Shown: one piece after another, positions 13,684 to 25,359 of the stretch | How positions within the stretch are numbered: position 1 is the first letter of the stretch | Layout of the letters: each line of letters starts with the position of its first letter | From: Siphonodentalium dalli | Lineage: Eukaryota; Mollusca; Scaphopoda; Gadilida; Siphonodentaliidae | Length of the DNA: 64,000 nucleotides | Direction of reading: 5' to 3' | Assembly: GCA_032622095.1 (NCBI GenBank) | Contig: CP136069.1 | Location: 189,835,122-189,899,121 of the forward strand | Program-made: the position numbers and the translations under genes | The notes under the pieces: model-generated | Told to the model about the DNA's origin: nothing | What the model saw: only the letters and a program-made list of their open reading frames with translations | Databases searched by the model: none

Positions 13684-14972
13684 GTAAGTCACATATATGG
13701 TATTTATTGTTGGATTATTTCGCTTGTTTTTATTTGGAGATCCATGAAACCGTAATGCATATACATATTCAACTAGTATAGTTGAATTACTATCAGGTCA
13801 TTCGGATGCCTGGTAATAGTGTCAACGTGATTATTAATTTGGAGAAAATTCCCAATGATCACTTGTATTATTTGGCATTGAGACAGAGTGAAATTGCCAT
13901 GTGATATGACACTATTAGTATTATAATTATTCATTTCACTTTCACTTCAGCCTGAACCCCATCCATCACTAAAGTAACGACTCGATTATTAGGCACTTGA
14001 TAGTATTATAAAATCAACTATTATAATTGATTACAACCAAAATAGGACAAACTATCTGGACGTTGGGCCTCCATAATATCCGAAAGGAGGTCTCCAGAAC
14101 CTGCAGATAGATAGAGTTGTGAGAAAATAAATGTGGTGTGTCCACTCTGGTCAGCAATACAAAATAGCATGTGACCAGAACTTGGCAACATGATTCATTT
14201 ATTTATGAGAAATAGCCCAAGAAAAATACATGGCAACCATGATTATTATGATAACAATAACACATATATGACTAGCGTTTCAAACGTTGTGTGTTGTACG
14301 TTTTTTTTATAAATATAAGAGTGTTTGAACTTGACGTCGGTCAGCCATTTGTTAAACAAATATTACAATTCATCGAAAATTTATCAAACTTACACCAAAG
14401 TACAAACTCATTCATGCGATCGTTGGTACCACCAGTGCTGACACGTTCCCAATTACTCTTCCTTAAATATGGGTCGTCATTGATAGCGATCGGACATGAT
14501 GCAATGCGTAATTTCACAAATTTGAAGAGAAAATCAACTTTCGGTTGTCACTTCCCCAAATTACCGGAAATGGTAACTTTAGTGTGTCGCAATATATAGT
14601 TCCCCGTATTATACACAGAAAACGTATATTTTCGTATTATGTGGGAAAACTAATGTAACTAAACATAAAATTACTAACTATGTGCAATTTTGATACTTTT
14701 AAGAGATGAAATATATCGTTTTAATATTGTCGCAATGATATCAAGCTTATTTTCGATAGATGGGCGAAATTTTATTTTTTACTTTAAATTTCCATCAAAT
14801 GTTTTCTTCTTTTTTTTCGATAAAAGTAACTTGATTGGAAGTCAGTAATGTCAATATGACTTCTCCTGATAGTTATACAGATAACCCATTGGAGATCGGG
14901 TGCTGATCGGGTACGCATATTGTGATATTTGCCTTTTTAGTCGGCAAACGAACAGAATAAATTTTGACTTAC

Positions 14973-15047
14973 GTTTTCCAATAGCGGCCATTGATAGAGC
15001 AGATTGTCGTCATCTTGGAATCCGTCTGTGATGGCGAAACAGCTCAT
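14973..15047 (-). CDS. Putative first coding exon, unidentified gene
   Basis: On the minus strand an ATG at 15047 opens 25 codons, beginning MSCFAITDGFQ and ending WPLLEN. They run directly into GTAAGT at 14972, a textbook splice donor, giving a phase-0 exon. The residues look protein-like (acidic DDD stretch, aromatic WPLL). Seen directly: ATG, open frame, donor. Inferred: that it is expressed. A strong acceptor-like site on the same strand near 11040 (pyrimidine tract then CTGCAG) could begin a terminal exon, but I could not chain exons in frame. It lies inside the candidate 4.2-kb transposon, so it may be a transposon gene, a captured host exon, or chance. Confidence 0.35.
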
Positions 15048-15474
15048 TTTATGAAAAAAATATGGCTCCTCTCGTGTAAACCAGATACCATAGCATACCA
15101 TGGTCCATTGTTTGGTCCAATATTTTTAGTTATTTAAAAGTTCTCGGTACCTAAAGACATGCTATTTTTCCCAAATATTTCCCACATTTGTCAAACCAAA
15201 GTGCTTTTTAAAGGAAACCACATGTCCGGCATACTATAACAATTCACCAACACATTCTATGTATAAAGCTGAGCTATATGAAATCTGGTTGCTATGCATT
15301 TTTCTTTTTTCCATTGTTGTTTTTGGCTCATACAACAGTGATGTTTTCAATAATTTCAGCCATATATTGGGCAAACGTGCATCTGACCCTTAACTCATTG
15401 TAACTCATAATACTCCTCGATATTCCATCCCATAGCGGCAGTTAATAGGTGTGTGTTGTTATATACCTTGAGTT

Positions 15475-15625
15475 CACTGCTGGTCATACTGTCTTTTGAT
15501 TGGATGACGGGCCATCATGACTTGACGGGGATTATAGTTTTGACCATTGCCCGGCAATCGAATGATCTCCCGACCGGCTATATGATATTGTCTTCGAACA
15601 ATTCCAGCCTGCTGCTGGCGTCAAT
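15475..15625 (+). repeat. Dispersed repeat family R1, copy 2
   Basis: Contains ATACTGTCTTTTGATTGGA followed by ATTATAGTTTTGACCATTGC and GTCTTCGAACAATT, collinear with the minus-strand copy at 10565-10735. It directly precedes the 11-bp minisatellite. Confidence 0.7.
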
Positions 15626-15642
15626 AGTCCTGCTTGCTGTTA

Positions 15643-16303
15643 TATATATACACCAAATATACATCAAATATACACCATGTATACACCAAATATACACCAA
15701 ATATACACCATGTATACACCAAATATAAACCAAATATACACCAAATATACACCATGTATACACCAAATATACACCAAATATACAACATGTATACACCAAA
15801 TATACACCATGTATACACCAAATATACACCAAATATACACCATATATACACCATATATACACCTATATACACCATGTATACACCAAATATACACCAAATA
15901 TACACCATATATACACCATACATACACCATGTATACACCAAATATACACCATGTATACACCAAATATACACCAAATATACACCATGTATACACCAACTAT
16001 ACACCAAATATACACCAAATATACACCATGTATACACCAACTATTCACCAAATATACACCAAATATACACCAAATATACACAATATATACACCATATATA
16101 CACCAAATATAAACCATGTATACACCAAATATACACCAAATATACACCATGTATACACCAAATATATACCAAATATACACCATGTATACACCAACTATAC
16201 ACCAAATATACACCAAATATACACCATGTATACACCAACTATACACCAACTATACACCATGTATACACCAAATATACACCATATATACACCATATATACA
16301 CCG
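15643..16303. repeat. 11-bp minisatellite, about 60 units
   Basis: Units of ATACACCAAAT and variants (ACCATGT, ACCAACT, ACCATAT) repeat for about 660 bp. The period is not a multiple of three and the unit lacks stop codons on either strand, so all frames stay open and produce long spurious proteins. It is flanked on both sides by copies of repeat family R1, suggesting that the array arose inside that element. Confidence 0.95.
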
Positions 16304-16424
16304 CCTCGCGGAAATAGTTATCGCTATTCCACCCCAAAGCAGTCAATATATGTATGTTATATTAGTACATATGTGTAGAATTCACAGAGGATCATATAAT
16401 ACAGTAATCTGACTTGACGAACCA

Positions 16425-16560
16425 CGCTCATGTATCAGGGAGTAGTTTTGACAATTGCCCGACAAGCGAACTATAGTCTTCGAACAATTACCTGCATGTT
16501 GACGTCACGATTGGCAAGAATTGTGAAAGCGAACTATCGCCCGGGCTATAGTCTTCTTGT
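16425..16560 (+). repeat. Dispersed repeat family R1, copy 3 (partial)
   Basis: Shows CAGGGAGTAGTTTTGACAAT, GTCTTCGAACAATTACCTGC, TGACGTCA and CCCGGGCTATAGTCTTC, as in copies 1 and 2. It lacks the TTTTGATTGGA segment. Lies just right of the minisatellite. Confidence 0.65.
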
Positions 16561-16691
16561 TTCATATTTTATTGATCATCCCATTTAAACATTTCAAGCA
16601 AAACTTATTTATAACAAACTAATGTAGGATGAACGAATGGGGATTGGAGCACAAGTTATATCAACTTAGGTGGAGCTCCTCTCCCCGGGAA

Positions 16692-17314
16692 AAGATGGTG
16701 AGTATATTGTTTAATATAAATTTGATATGCGCACTCACTGTATTAGGCCTGATTGTTTAGAAAATATTAACATTTATCAATACATGTATATATAATTAAA
16801 TCGCACCCGAAGATGCACTACCAATGAGACAATTATCGATAACCAGATGAATCTGCATGGCCAAAGCTGGTGTATAAAGTTGACGAATCTCACCAATAAA
16901 CAGTTTCTGTCACATGACTTGACAAACCATAGCTGTACGGGCCAGTGGAGGCTGTGGTTGCAGCCCCCACCCCAAAAGTTTTGACAGCTCAAAATTCGGA
17001 CAATTTTCGGGCAAATTAGAGGAATTTTCGGTCAAATTCGGGCAAATTGAATGGTATATCAGAAGTAAATTGTGGCAAATTATAGTATTTTTAACATTTC
17101 TGCCCAACTTATACAAATTTAAGGTTAATTTGAATCTATTTTGTTCTATTTCTGTGTATATTATACAAAACCTTTGTTACAACAATGAATATACCATGTA
17201 AAAGTCCGGCAAAAATAATCATAATTCGGGCGCCCGTACGCCTATGTGTCAAACCCACTATCTACACATCAAACTACAGCTGACAGCACCGCTAAAACGA
17301 ATGGAAACAATCAT
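16692..17314. repeat. Dispersed repeat family R2, copy 1, interrupted at 16929-17249
   Basis: Collinear with 46105-46368. Shared landmarks are GCACTCACTGTATTAGGCCTG, AATGAGACAATTA, TGGCCAAAGCTGG, CTCACCAATAAAC and GAATGGAAACAATCATGCAAA. Copy 2 lacks about 320 bp present here. That inserted segment starts near GTACGGGC (16935) and ends near GCCCGTAC (17239), with CAAACC on both sides (16923-16928 and 17250-17255), as expected for a small inverted-repeat insertion. The 17.3-18.7 kb interval that follows has nothing I recognise. Confidence 0.75.
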
Positions 17315-18753
17315 GCAAAGCATCAATTCATTAGTAATGGCACAGGCAAAATGTATGTGAATTCACTAATAAATCAACTCTCAATCTGATAAAGCTGCAA
17401 GACAACTCATCGAAAGACAGTATGGGCGGCTGCTCAACAATGAATCAAGATATGATTAAAATCTGGTTGATGACAAACGGCACATATTTATTACAAGCAA
17501 CGATGAGTAAATTTAGAAAAAATGTAACTAACACTGAATCATTCATTAATCCAAAGGACAGGGGCGGTGCGGGAGGCATCTCATCTACGACGGCAACAAA
17601 ATTAATACAGAGTCAGATCTCGGCGTGTGGAAAATATTCACTGGGTCATGTCTCAGTAATTTGGAAGGATGTATAAGGTTGGTTGAAAAAAAAACACGAA
17701 ATATTGATATAATTATATATAGCGGTCTCATGTGCTCTGAGAACTTATCATGGTCTGAGCCCTTTTCCAGCTGTTTACAATTTTTCACATCGAAGTGAAA
17801 TAATCGCTCTTTATTTCTACCATATCAAGAATAGACTAACAGAGAACGCTCTTTTCTGTTCCATGCATGCCGTGCAAATGGCTGTTCCATACATCGGGTT
17901 CAAAGTTGTATTTTTCATGACTCTAATTCATGACATAATTATACTGCTCGTAGAAAGATAGTTCAAGCGTAGATCGACATATCTCTACATCGGGAAAACT
18001 TAAAAAGCTTATATTATTACGTGTATTTTTTAGCGCAAACCAGCAAGTGACTTTATTTCATACATGGAGGTCCGTGGTTGAAAATTCCAGGTGGGATATT
18101 TGTTCGATACTCGAGCCATCCAAAATATAATCGAGTGAAATTTTAATGCGCTCGTATATGCTTAGCTGCCTATTTATATAGATGATACATAAATAACCCA
18201 ATTGCACAAGTAAGACAAACATAGAGTTAACAAGAACTTAATTATACAAACAATATACCGGTATGCTAAATCGACTCCAGGTGCAATAACAACACTGTGG
18301 GCAATATTAAAATAAAACATGTGTTTTGTAAATTAGTTCATTAAAAATATATGCATATATACATATGTATATATACATGTAGGAGTCCCCGGTGGCTCAG
18401 TCACTAAAGCTCCTGATGCAATAGACTATATTAGACTGCCAAGAAGGGACGTATTCCCAAGTAAAGAGAGATTACACAGGGTGTTGTATGGTGGCCCAAA
18501 AGACACACAAAACATAACCCAGATCCAAATTGGCCACCGCCTAGAGGGGTCCTAGTCAGCCAATTGGCCGTGAAATGGCATGCGTCCGCAACCATTTTGA
18601 AAAAAAAAGTGGCTGCCATTTTGAATCAGTCGACCATTATGATTGGTTTGTTGGAAAAAATCAGTCTTCACAGTTCACATTGACCATGCATGCCAAAATG
18701 CGTGCTTTGCGTCACAATAAAGTGAACGATTCTGTTACTACTGTTAACACATA

Positions 18754-20117
18754 ATGGACCTATCCGTACGTCCCGCCCACATGTAGACTGCATGGTTACT
18801 GTTACTACGCACCACAAGCCATCTCAATTCCGCTATCTCTTCAGTGCTAAAATAGCTTCCGATGAGAAAGGACTGTGCTGTTAAACGCCATGTAACACGA
18901 TAATATAGCTTCTTTCTGAATATCACGATTTTCAAGATACTTTTGTGTATATATGCAACATGTAAAAGTGACTGTCGTTAGATATAAACAAAAATAGAAC
19001 CAGTTTTTAAACAAAAAACAGGTGTGATTGTTAGAGCACTTTCGATAAACAACAGAGATAGATGTTTAGGCATACGTTGAATCAAACGGTGTAAATGAAG
19101 CCATTATGAAGCTTCAATATCAAATAGCAAATTTAATATCGAAGCTATGCTAATGGTTCACACCTTGATGAAATAAACCAAAACGGGGGTGTACATGTGG
19201 TAATTAATCCATAATCCCTCTTTTGTCGAAATAAATATAACGATATCAGTTTACCATACACGAGCGTCCTGAATGAACCCTGGTGACATCAGGCCGGATG
19301 CAAATAATTATCAAATAATGGCCTTTTAAAATAAAGTACATTAAAGAAAAACGCCGACTATCATGGAGTCAGTTACATGTTGCCATGTCGAGGCAACAAT
19401 GGCACAAAGTGAACTTGTTCGGTGAAGGTTACGTGTGTACACCGCGAAGCACGTGCAATGTGTGAAATTTCGTGTAATTCTCTTGGAAAACATCTGTTGA
19501 TTCTCATTTACACGTACATTGTCGGAGGAAGCTTTAGATTCTCAAATGGATTCAGTAAGATCGACGTTCGCACGAAATCCTACAGGTTAGTGTGAATAGC
19601 AGACATTCGAACTCAATATTACCACGATGTTATAACAGCAACAAATGTATACATTTATAACGAAAAACACTTCACATAAAACACATACTCGGGGCACAAT
19701 TAATATTCATAACGCATCATCTATCGGGACTACTATTTCCACGTTTTAGTCTGAAATATGTTATATATAAATATTGAAATTTAAATAACACTAGGATCCG
19801 AGTGTGGTCGTTGGCATTGTTTAATCCAGCGTAAAGAGATGTCATAGTTACTATTCTATTTAGGAAACCGAACTAAAACATGTATAACTATCGTTCGTCA
19901 ATCGGACATGTTCCCCATGCACATATCAACACCATTGTAGCTTTTTAAGACATATTTTGCTCTCGTGTTCGTAAATTCCCTATAGCTTACAACTGTTATT
20001 AGGGACCGGCTTGTGGTGCGATTCATATCACTAGGCAGGCGTAAGTCGCTTCCGGGTTTAAGCTATCGGCTCATTGGCTATAATTGAAATTGGTGCGGTA
20101 CATACGGATAGGTCCAT
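18754..20117. mobile_element. Candidate non-autonomous DNA transposon, about 1.36 kb
   Basis: TAATGGACCTATCCGTA at 18752-18768 is matched by its exact reverse complement at 20103-20119, and the similarity continues imperfectly inward (CGCACCACAAGCC recurs inverted in both subterminal regions). A TA dinucleotide flanks both ends. There is no long open frame inside. Family unassigned. The 20.1-21.1 kb interval beyond it shows nothing recognisable. Confidence 0.6.
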
Positions 20118-21117
20118 TATATAAGTCACCGAAATTGATCGTAATTGGTGTGAAATCAACTTAATGAAAATTTTGTTGTGTTTACTTCGTTATTTTAAGG
20201 AGGTATCCTTCCAAATAATAGTCATCGTATTCCCCGTATAGAACCGATTAAATTGGGCGAGAACCAACTCGATCGAGAGAGAACCGATCGAAGTATCAAA
20301 TTCCCGGCTTTCTTCGCACAAATCGCACAATGGGATTTTCATTAGTATGGTGTTTCTTGGGACGGACCATAGATTATGAGGGGAATGGAAAAATTAATCG
20401 AATTATCACCTAGATGGCTCACAAATTGCATTTTTACTGTCAAAAACTCGCGAAAATGCGTAACTTGGATCATAAGGAACCGTCACAGATCAGTCAAGAA
20501 CCATTAACAAACCGGCGATAGAACGACTTCCGATGTAACAGTTCCTACAGAGTGTCCTCCCTTAGCGTTTGTCAACACAATGCAGACAATCACATCGGCA
20601 TGCCTCACACAATGGGCGGCAATTTGCGTTTATATAGGCTGGTTTCAGCTCAATATTGCTGTAAGGTTTCTTTGTATATACGTTTTTCACTCTGTATCTC
20701 ACAATTTATATGATTGAGTGAAATAAAGCAATTCAATTCATCAGTCCACATACTATGAAAATGTGTGGTGCTTGTACAATCTGGACAATGACATGCGTTT
20801 GTGGTTATTATTAACAAAAGATTATATTAGTGACATTTAATGTTATAAGCGACCGGGAGTTAGTAGGGAATTCCCGATTGACATTGACATACATGTATAA
20901 GTCTCCGTCATATAAACAACGAAACTCCGGACAATTTATATTAACAACTATTTATTTTGATACCTGTCAAAGCAACATTTGTTCCTAATTATTACCAGCA
21001 AACGAATGCAGCATATTGCTAAGTATTTCAATCAATAATTCTATAAATTGTTCTGCTTGTTACAAGTATCATGCTCAAACAGTTCTACCCAAGTTTATTG
21101 GTGATGATATTTAGTCA

Positions 21118-21789
21118 TACCGCGATATCATTTTCCACAGGCCCCTAGGGAAAATTACTAAAATACCAATATAGACTACATGTATACCAGGGTAAAGGTT
21201 CAGATGATTGATTTTGTCTAAATCCACACCAACTATCAAAACCCTACTAAATTCTAGAAATCGATAATTTCAGCCAAAATATCATCAGGTGTGTCTTATT
21301 GGTAATAAAATTTCTTGTTTCTGGAATTCGTTTGATGAATAAAGTGATGGGCACAAACGCATCGGATGAAACAAAAAAGGTATGGGTGGCTTCGGAATGA
21401 CTTGCGGAACATATATGAGCATTTAGAAGTTATGTCATCGCGTTTAAGTACACGTTTGCGAGCCAATTAATGCTGAAAAATGTTGATTTTATAACTAGGT
21501 CAAAGGCCTCTGAGCGGACAGGCAGATTGGCGACCCGATTTCTTCGGTAGATTTCGCTAGTTTGCGATAAATTTCGCCGAGTGATATGTCAATTGAAAGG
21601 GAATTGTATTGCCAATAAGACACACCTGATGATATTTTGGATGCAATTATCGATTTCTAGAATTTAGAAGGGATTTGATATTTGGTTTTATCCAAAATCG
21701 ATCATTGAACCTTTATGCTGGTATAATCTGTAATGATATGTTAGTAATTTCCCCAGAGGCCTGTGTCATTTTCAGTATCGTAGTCGGTA
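21118..21789. mobile_element. Foldback MITE-like element with arms of about 185 bp
   Basis: 21118-21303 pairs as an inverted repeat with 21612-21789. Clear matched blocks are GAAATCGATAATT with ATCATCAGGTGTGTCTTATTGG, and ATACCAG then TAAAGGTTCA. The centre is 308 bp of unrelated sequence. The right arm ends immediately before the TTAA of the adjoining piggyBac-type MITE. No coding capacity. Confidence 0.8.
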
Positions 21790-21793
21790 TTAA

Positions 21794-22161
21794 CCCTTTA
21801 CCCAACAAACCGGCCAAAACCGGCCAAATAAAGCTTCAACAGCCTAAAATATCTTCGGTCTGTCTCAATAGAACATACACATGTGGATATCATTGGAACC
21901 GGCTCCTTGACCACATTGTGATAGTTACAGTTATGCCCTGTGCCAATGCATTCTCTTATATATGCGAGTCGACCATAGGTCGCCTCGCATATATAAGAGA
22001 ATGCATTGGCCTTTTTACCATTTTTTCTTACATTCTTTAACAATTTTATAATTTTTAATGTGTTAAGCCAATGCATTCTCTTATATATGCGAGGCGACCT
22101 ATGGTCGACTCGCATATATAAGAGAATGCATTGGCACAGGGCCCTTCTGTTGGGTAAAGGG
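21794..22161 (+). mobile_element. piggyBac-type MITE with TTAA target duplication and two internal hairpins (copy 1)
   Basis: Terminal inverted repeats CCCTTTACCCAA and TTGGGTAAAGGG are directly flanked by TTAA at 21790-21793 and 22162-22165. TTAA duplications and CCC-starting ends are the signature of the piggyBac superfamily. Inside are two long hairpins, 21943-22009 and 22068-22134, each with arms CCAATGCATTCTCTTATATA-like around a GTCGACC/GGTCGCC loop; the two hairpins are inverted relative to each other. No transposase, so mobility in trans is inferred. Confidence 0.93.
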
Positions 22162-22317
22162 TTAAAATCCGAATATCATGAAGCCCTAACTGAATGCCTA
22201 CTCTGAAAATCTCCAACAGAACACATTTTATAGCTATATGCCCGGCATATAAAACACAAAGGCAGCAGGGTGACCAGCATCGAACAAATCATTCCAGATA
22301 CTATAGACAAAAGCCTA

Positions 22318-22830
22318 CGGTGGTTGATTTAGGACATAAACAAAAACATTAAAATCTCGAAATTTCGAGATGACTTCTCGAAATATCGAGGTACTAGTAA
22401 TATCTCGAAATTTCGAGATAACATCTCGAAAATTCAACATAGCATCTCGAAATTTCGAGAAACTATCTCGAAATTTCGAGAGAGTTGTTCTCGAAATTTC
22501 GACATACTATCTCGAAATACTATATATGTAAAGTTATCTCGAAATTTCGAGATAGTATCTCGAAATTTCGCGATAACTTTACATATATATACGATCGTTG
22601 GAGTAATACATAGACATAGTGAAGATAACTAGGACAAATTGGGGTGGGTGCTGCTTGCTAATATCAGTAGATGGGTGTATAGGGTGCGCATGGAGCCATT
22701 TTATAAACGTTCCATCGAGAAGTATTGTAACACATGGACCTGGGGAAAAATTACCCCAATCCCCAAAACAAATATCAGTGGCTGGGACGTGCATGGCCTG
22801 TGTATACATAATAGGCATACTACGTACATG
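22318..22830 (-). repeat. Dispersed element R3 with an array of TCTCGAAATTTCGAGA palindromes (copy 1)
   Basis: 22350-22580 is a cluster of variants of the palindrome ATCTCGAAATTTCGAGAT. On one side is a unique segment (22581-22830) with TATACGATCGTTGGAGTAAT and CACCCACCCCAATTTG-type sequence. On the other is TTTTTGTTTATGTCCTA with a CCACC terminus (minus strand). The same order, in the opposite orientation, occurs at 30755-31362. Looks like a non-autonomous element carrying an internal short-repeat array. Confidence 0.75.
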
Positions 22831-23202
22831 TACTTTAATTTCAGACTGGAATTTTCTCTCATAGTTGTGTATACTTATAATTTATGAGTTTTTCCGGAAA
22901 GGTGACAACCATTAGGGCTCATTATGGAATTCAAACCCAAGCCATGGCGAATCCCGAGTATGGGTAGGCCTATATAGACTCCAAGATTGCGATATGAGAC
23001 TATGTCACCCTTCCGAAAAGTGGATGACATATCTGGTGTAAACATTATTTATTTTGTATCCCAGATTTATAAAAAATAATTTACTAGATGATGTTCATAT
23101 ATATATATATGTAAGTATGATAAGTCTGAGAGAGAAGGTGATTTGACATCAAGCGCCAGGCGCTTATATGGAGCCATCTCCTCAGAAAAGAACAGTATAT
23201 GC

Positions 23203-23975
23203 GTAATGAAAAGATATAATTAGAGATCGAGAGGTAGGAGACAAGAGATATAATTAGAGATCGAGAGGTAGGAGACAAGAGATACAATTAGAGATCGAGA
23301 GGTAGGGGACAAGAGATATAATTAGAGATCGAAAGGTAGGAGACAAGAGATATAATTAGAGATCGAGAGGTAGGAGACAAGAGATATAATTATAGATTGA
23401 GAGGTAGGAGACAAGAGATATAATTAGAGATGGAGAGGTAGGAGACAAGAGATATAATTAGAGATCGAGAGGTAGGAGACAAGAGATAAGATATAATTAG
23501 AGATCGAGAGGTAGGAGACAAGAGATATAATTAGAGATCGAGAGGTAGGAGACAAGAGATATAATTAGAGATCGAGAGGTAGGAGACAAGAGATATAATT
23601 AGAGATCGAGAGGTAGGAGACAAGAGATATAATTAGAGATCGAGAGGTAGGAGGTAGGAGGTAAGAGGTAGGAGGTAAGAGGTAGGAGGTAGGAGGTAGG
23701 AGACAAGAGATATAATTAGAGATCGAGAGGTAGGAGGTAGGAGGTAGGAGACAAGAGATATAATTAGAGATCGAGAGGTAGGAGACAAGAGATATAATTA
23801 GAGATCGAGAGGTAGGAGGTAGGAGGTAAGAGGTAGGAGGTAAGAGGTAGGAGGTAGGAGGTAGGAGGTAAGATGTAGGGGGTAAGAGGTAGGAGGTAAG
23901 AGGTAGGAGGTAAGAGGTAGGAGGTAAGAGGTAGGAGGTAAGAGGTAGGAGGTAAGAGGTAGGAGACAAGAGATA
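23203..23975. repeat. 34-bp minisatellite grading into a 7-bp/14-bp derivative
   Basis: Units containing ATATAATTAGAGATCGAGAG then GTAGGAGACAAG repeat about 16 times. From about 23640 the GTAGGAG part expands by itself into (GGTAGGAGGTAAGA)n, alternates back, and dominates 23815-23965. This shows local amplification of one part of the unit. Confidence 0.95.
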
Positions 23976-23994
23976 TGAAGTGGGAAACAGAGAC

Positions 23995-24500
23995 GTACAC
24001 TCTTAGAACAAATGTGTTACATTTGATCTCAAACAAAATTGTGTAGAAATGACACATGACATATAATTATTAAATGTGTCGGTGGAATATCATCAATGTT
24101 GAATATGATTGAATATGTGAGTGTATCATAGCTATTAGATGAAATGTGTTCTATTAGAGACACAAAACTCGTAAAGGCTACCCAGAACAAACAATTGGCA
24201 GCAGCTTTAAACTTTGTTATACACTATGTTTGTGTAAAAACTGAACAACACATAATTGTGTAGCTCAAAGTTTTAAAGCAGTTGCCAATTTTTTATTATG
24301 TCAGCTTTTACGAGGTTTATGTCTCAAATAGAACATATCTCATCTATTAAATATAATATACTCACATATTCACTCATATTCAATGTTGAGAAAATTCCAC
24401 CGACACATCTATGTCATGTTGCATTTCTGCACAATTTTGTTTAAGATCAAATGTAACACATATTGTGTAGTATTTATACACATTTGTTCTAAGAGTGTAC
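23995..24500. mobile_element. Foldback MITE, about 506 bp
   Basis: Almost the whole element is an inverted repeat. The ends read GTACACTCTTAGAACAAATG and its reverse complement, and the arms (about 240 bp each) keep matching through AATGTGTCGGTGGAAT-type and GACACAAA(A/C)CTCGTAAA-type blocks with many small differences. If the ends are CACTCTTAGAAC, the flanks are TA on both sides. It abuts the minisatellite directly. No coding capacity. Confidence 0.88.
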
Positions 24501-25359
24501 ATGGATGAAGTAAAGGTCGAATTTAGAGAATGAGAAAAGAAACAAGACATAATGATAAATTTAAAAAAAATGAGATGATCACTGCTCTGTATATATCAGT
24601 ATAATTTATAAATTTGAAATTAACGTTTGATTCATTTTACTATTAATTATGGATTAGCCAAACGAATTGCCAGTCGAGAGGAGTCACTTGATCGTTGTGC
24701 CTATAAAACACAGCTATTTGCTCAGGTTGCATGATGCAATGATTCGATTTATTCAATAGCAGATCGAGAGGATAACCTTGAAGTGTTAATTAACGTTTGG
24801 CAATAAGTTTATTTGAATCTATTTGTAGAAAGTATAAATTACTGAGTTACTTCGAATAAGGTACGATTAAGGCTTATCGAGTACGAAGTGGATCCTTTCA
24901 ATAGAATGTCCACCGCATGTCAGTGACGTCGGTTTAATATGACAGTTAAACGTTTTTTCCATCTTCATACAGTTGTAACTTTTGTTGTGGCCATAACTTT
25001 TGGCATTACCTGATTTTGGAGGGTTTTTTATTTTTGGATGAATCAATGGCATTACAACAGTTAGTCCGGGAGCTAATAGGGGTACCCTTGCACCCCCCCC
25101 CCCCCCCCTGGGACTTAACTTCACCCCACTCATTTTGTTCCTTATTAAGTCCTTCAACTTTTAAGCAATGTTAACAAGAAAAAAAAGTGGCCGTGTAGAC
25201 TCCAGACAAGATGGCGTCCGTCATGGCCGCCGTTTTTCAGCTCAGACCTTAGGTCAGTTTTATTCAAATTATAGCGGGAATTCTTGTAAAATGTATACAA
25301 ATGTATATATTTTCGTGAAGCTAAGACATAATGACACTTTTGTGGGACAAAATTGAAAC
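24501..25359. other. No gene recognised
   Basis: AT-rich sequence with a C-run at 25090-25107 and one AAGATGGCGTCC/ATGGCCGCC stretch near 25205-25230. I see no coding region or bounded element here. Confidence 0.6.

Larger units (their letters stand above)
10945..15151. mobile_element. Candidate 4.2-kb DNA transposon bounded by 22-bp inverted repeats
   Basis: The sequence at 10940-10961 and the reverse complement at 15135-15156 are identical over 22 bp, centred on GGTACCGAGAACTTTT. Read as element ends beginning GG, the flanks are TA on both sides (10943-10944 and 15152-15153), which would be a TA target duplication. A plausible minus-strand first exon lies about 100 bp inside the right end. 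No recognisable transposase frame was found, so this may be non-autonomous or have a split gene. The long unbroken gap between the ends makes coincidence unlikely but not excluded. Confidence 0.55.

Noticed and set aside
15634-16378. Overlapping long open frames on both strands reading YTKYTPNIHQ-type and VYIWCIFG-type repeats
   Set aside because: They come from an 11-bp repeat without stop codons; every frame is open and nothing indicates translation.
18384-18412. Box A-like CGGTGGCTCAGTCAC, possible second SINE
   Set aside because: No box B, tail or target duplication follows; at most a fragment.
19546-19585. Short ATG frame (MDSVRSTFARNPT) ending at CAG/GTTAGT
   Set aside because: Only 13 codons, no partner exon seen, and it lies inside a probable non-autonomous transposon; chance is as likely.
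23565-24057. Frames reading SYLLPPTSYLLP repeats
   Set aside because: By-product of the GGTAGGA minisatellite.
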